The notes under the pieces: generated by a model
The model's database searches: none
The model's input: the letters and a program-made list of their open reading frames with translations, nothing else
Told to the model about the DNA's origin: nothing
Part shown: positions 61,055 to 64,000 of the stretch, one piece after another
Numbering within the stretch: the stretch's first letter is position 1
Layout of the letters: every line of letters begins with the position of its first letter
Source: Persicimonas caeni
GTDB lineage: Bacteria; Myxococcota_A; Bradymonadia; Bradymonadales; Bradymonadaceae
Direction: 5' to 3'
Length of the DNA stretch: 64,000 bases
Assembly: GCF_006517175.1 (NCBI RefSeq)
Contig: NZ_CP041186.1
Coordinates: forward strand, 868,001-932,000
Program-made: the position numbers and the translations under genes

Positions 61055-62266
61055 ATGTCGAAAAAACGCCCAGTACTCAGACTCTTCCCGGTCCTGCTAC
61101 TCAACTTGATCGGGTTTGCCATCGCCATCCCGGTGCTGCCGGCGCTGGCGAAGGATCTGGGCGGTGATGCCGTCGACATCGGCTTTTTGTACGCGATTCA
61201 GGCCTTCGGCCAATTCGTCATGGCGCCCGTGTGGGGCGCCATCTCCGATCGCTTCGGGCGCAAACGCACGCTGATCGCGACTTTTGTGACCGCCGGCATC
61301 TTCGAGTTTCTGACGGCGCTGACGCCCACCCTCTGGCTGTTGTACGTGCTGCGCCTCTTGGTGGGCATGTGCGCCGGCAACGTCGCGACCGCATCGGCGC
61401 TCATCGCCGATGCGACCGACGCCGAAACACGCAGCAAGGGCATGGCGGTCATCGGGATCAGCTTCGGCGTCGGATTTACCGTCGGCGCCGGCCTGGGCGC
61501 GGGCATCAGCACGCTCGAACAAGCCGGCCCAGGTCTGCTCGGAAGCGGCCTGCCCTTTGCCGTGGCCTCCGGCATCTACCTGCTGACGACCCTGCTGGGC
61601 ATCGTCCTGTTGGTCGAGCCGGCCAAGAGCGCAGACGCTCGGCGCCAGAATCGCGTCCAGGTCGGCTTGCGCGCCATCGCCGACACGCTGCAACGACGCC
61701 CGGTGGCGATCATGTGCACGATCTTCTTTTTCTACACCCTGGCGATCACCATCTTGGAAGGCACCTTTTTTGTGTTCGCCGACGCCGTCTTCGGCTGGGA
61801 AGTCAAAGAGGTCGGCTTCGCCTTTGCCGGGCTGGGTCTGCTGATGGCCCTCGTCCAAGGCGGGATCGGACGCATCTCGGCGAAGATTGGCGACCGCAAC
61901 ATGGCGGGGATCGGGATCTTTCTGCTCGCCGTCGGCCTCGCCATCGCCCCGACCGTCAAGGTCGCTGCCTTTTTGGTTGGCTTTTTGGGCATCGCCACCG
62001 TCGGCCGGGCGCTTGTTCACCCCGCGCTGCTCTCACTCACCTCCGAGTTGAGCGAGCGTTCCGACGAAACCGGCAAGCTGATGGGTGTCTTGCAGTCCTT
62101 TGGCAGTCTGGCGCGCATTATCGGCCCCGGGCTAGGTGGCCTGATCTTCCAATACGTCGCCATCGAGGCGCCGTTTTGGATCGCCGGGTTCCTCCTCTTC
62201 CTCGCCGGCATCTGGTGGTTGGGCGCGACGTCCTCGGAAATGGGCGCCGCCGCCGAGTCGACCTGA
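61055..62266 (+). CDS. Major facilitator superfamily transporter, drug/tetracycline-efflux type
   Basis: 403 residues with twelve hydrophobic helices. MFS motif A appears between helices 2 and 3 as GAISDRFGRKRTLI. Motif C-like glycines follow (GISFGVGFTVGAGLGAGIS in helix 5, typical of antiporter DHA1 drug exporters). The first helix, FPVLLLNLIGFAIAIPVLPAL, is like TetA/MdtG. The sixth-seventh loop is short. It probably exports a small hydrophobic compound with proton antiport; the substrate is unknown. Divergent from the CNNM/CorC gene. Confidence 0.9.
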   Translation: MSKKRPVLRLFPVLLLNLIGFAIAIPVLPALAKDLGGDAVDIGFLYAIQAFGQFVMAPVWGAISDRFGRKRTLIATFVTAGIFEFLTALTPTLWLLYVLRLLVGMCAGNVATASALIADATDAETRSKGMAVIGISFGVGFTVGAGLGAGISTLEQAGPGLLGSGLPFAVASGIYLLTTLLGIVLLVEPAKSADARRQNRVQVGLRAIADTLQRRPVAIMCTIFFFYTLAITILEGTFFVFADAVFGWEVKEVGFAFAGLGLLMALVQGGIGRISAKIGDRNMAGIGIFLLAVGLAIAPTVKVAAFLVGFLGIATVGRALVHPALLSLTSELSERSDETGKLMGVLQSFGSLARIIGPGLGGLIFQYVAIEAPFWIAGFLLFLAGIWWLGATSSEMGAAAEST

Positions 62267-62418
62267 ACGTCCTTTCTGAGAAATTGCGCCCTCACCCCAA
62301 GGGTTTTCTTCCGTGCAGTAAGTGACGTCGACGCGCAGTCGCTATCGAGATATTTGCCAACGACGGCGACCACCACTATCGTCGCGGCCAAGTCGACTCG
62401 ATCATTGGGAGAGTATTC

Positions 62419-64000
<1,582 letters not shown>

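Overview
This 64 kb window is GC-rich bacterial chromosome with no tRNA, rRNA, insertion sequence, CRISPR array or prophage that I can see. It suggests a delta-proteobacterial or myxobacterial relative, probably of the Bradymonadales/Myxococcota group. The reasons are many long Asp/Glu-rich proteins, DUF4388 and Roadblock proteins, two AgmX/PglI (GltJ- and GltG-like) envelope proteins, a RegB/RegA pair, a MYXO-CTERM-like segment, and frequent GTG/TTG starts. The taxonomic call is an inference.

Layout. 1-4.5 kb (minus): pheT (cut by the window edge), pheS, rplT, rpmI, then a fatty-acid desaturase. 4.7-8.3 kb (plus): a DciA/DUF721 protein, a short YlxR-like ORF, a DEAD-box helicase with a DbpA-type RNA-binding end, and a lipoprotein. 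8.5-16.3 kb: two SAM methyltransferases with long acidic extensions, phosphatidylserine decarboxylase, a FadL-like porin and a degenerate sensor kinase. 16.4-22.97 kb: a small Roadblock-like protein, a REC-DUF4388-Roadblock-like protein, an M61-like lipoprotein protease, a helical-repeat protein and regB-regA. 23-24.5 kb: a YtkA-like lipoprotein and an outer-membrane protein behind an FNR-like palindrome. 24.5-35.5 kb: a GltJ-like protein; an operon of Cys-rich lipoprotein, crcB, xseA (with an unusual N-terminal domain), xseB and an AtoE-type transporter; sppA; a glutaredoxin; and a GltG-like protein. 35.8-47.7 kb (plus): a protease-like protein, tilS, ftsH, folP, cdaA, cdaR, glmM, pdxJ and nnr. 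This is a conserved block linking tRNA modification, protein quality control, folate, c-di-AMP and cell-wall precursor synthesis. 47.9-53.3 kb: lineage-specific lipoproteins and membrane proteins. 53.6-56.4 kb: trkA-trkH potassium uptake. 56.3-60.8 kb (minus): membrane-anchored and Cys-rich proteins, a candidate 34-residue membrane peptide, lolA and a CorC/CNNM protein. 61-64 kb (plus): an MFS transporter and the start of a CheB-CheR fusion running off the window.

The features I would look at first are: (i) a HARP-like domain fused to the front of exonuclease VII large subunit; (ii) a family of about 50-230 bp structured intergenic palindromes sharing a GCCTTGC...GCAAGGC outer stem; (iii) an 87-bp tandem repeat where acpS commonly sits between pdxJ and nnr; (iv) 21-bp direct repeats upstream of psd; and (v) two small genes (a YlxR-like ORF and a 34-residue membrane peptide) that are easy to miss.
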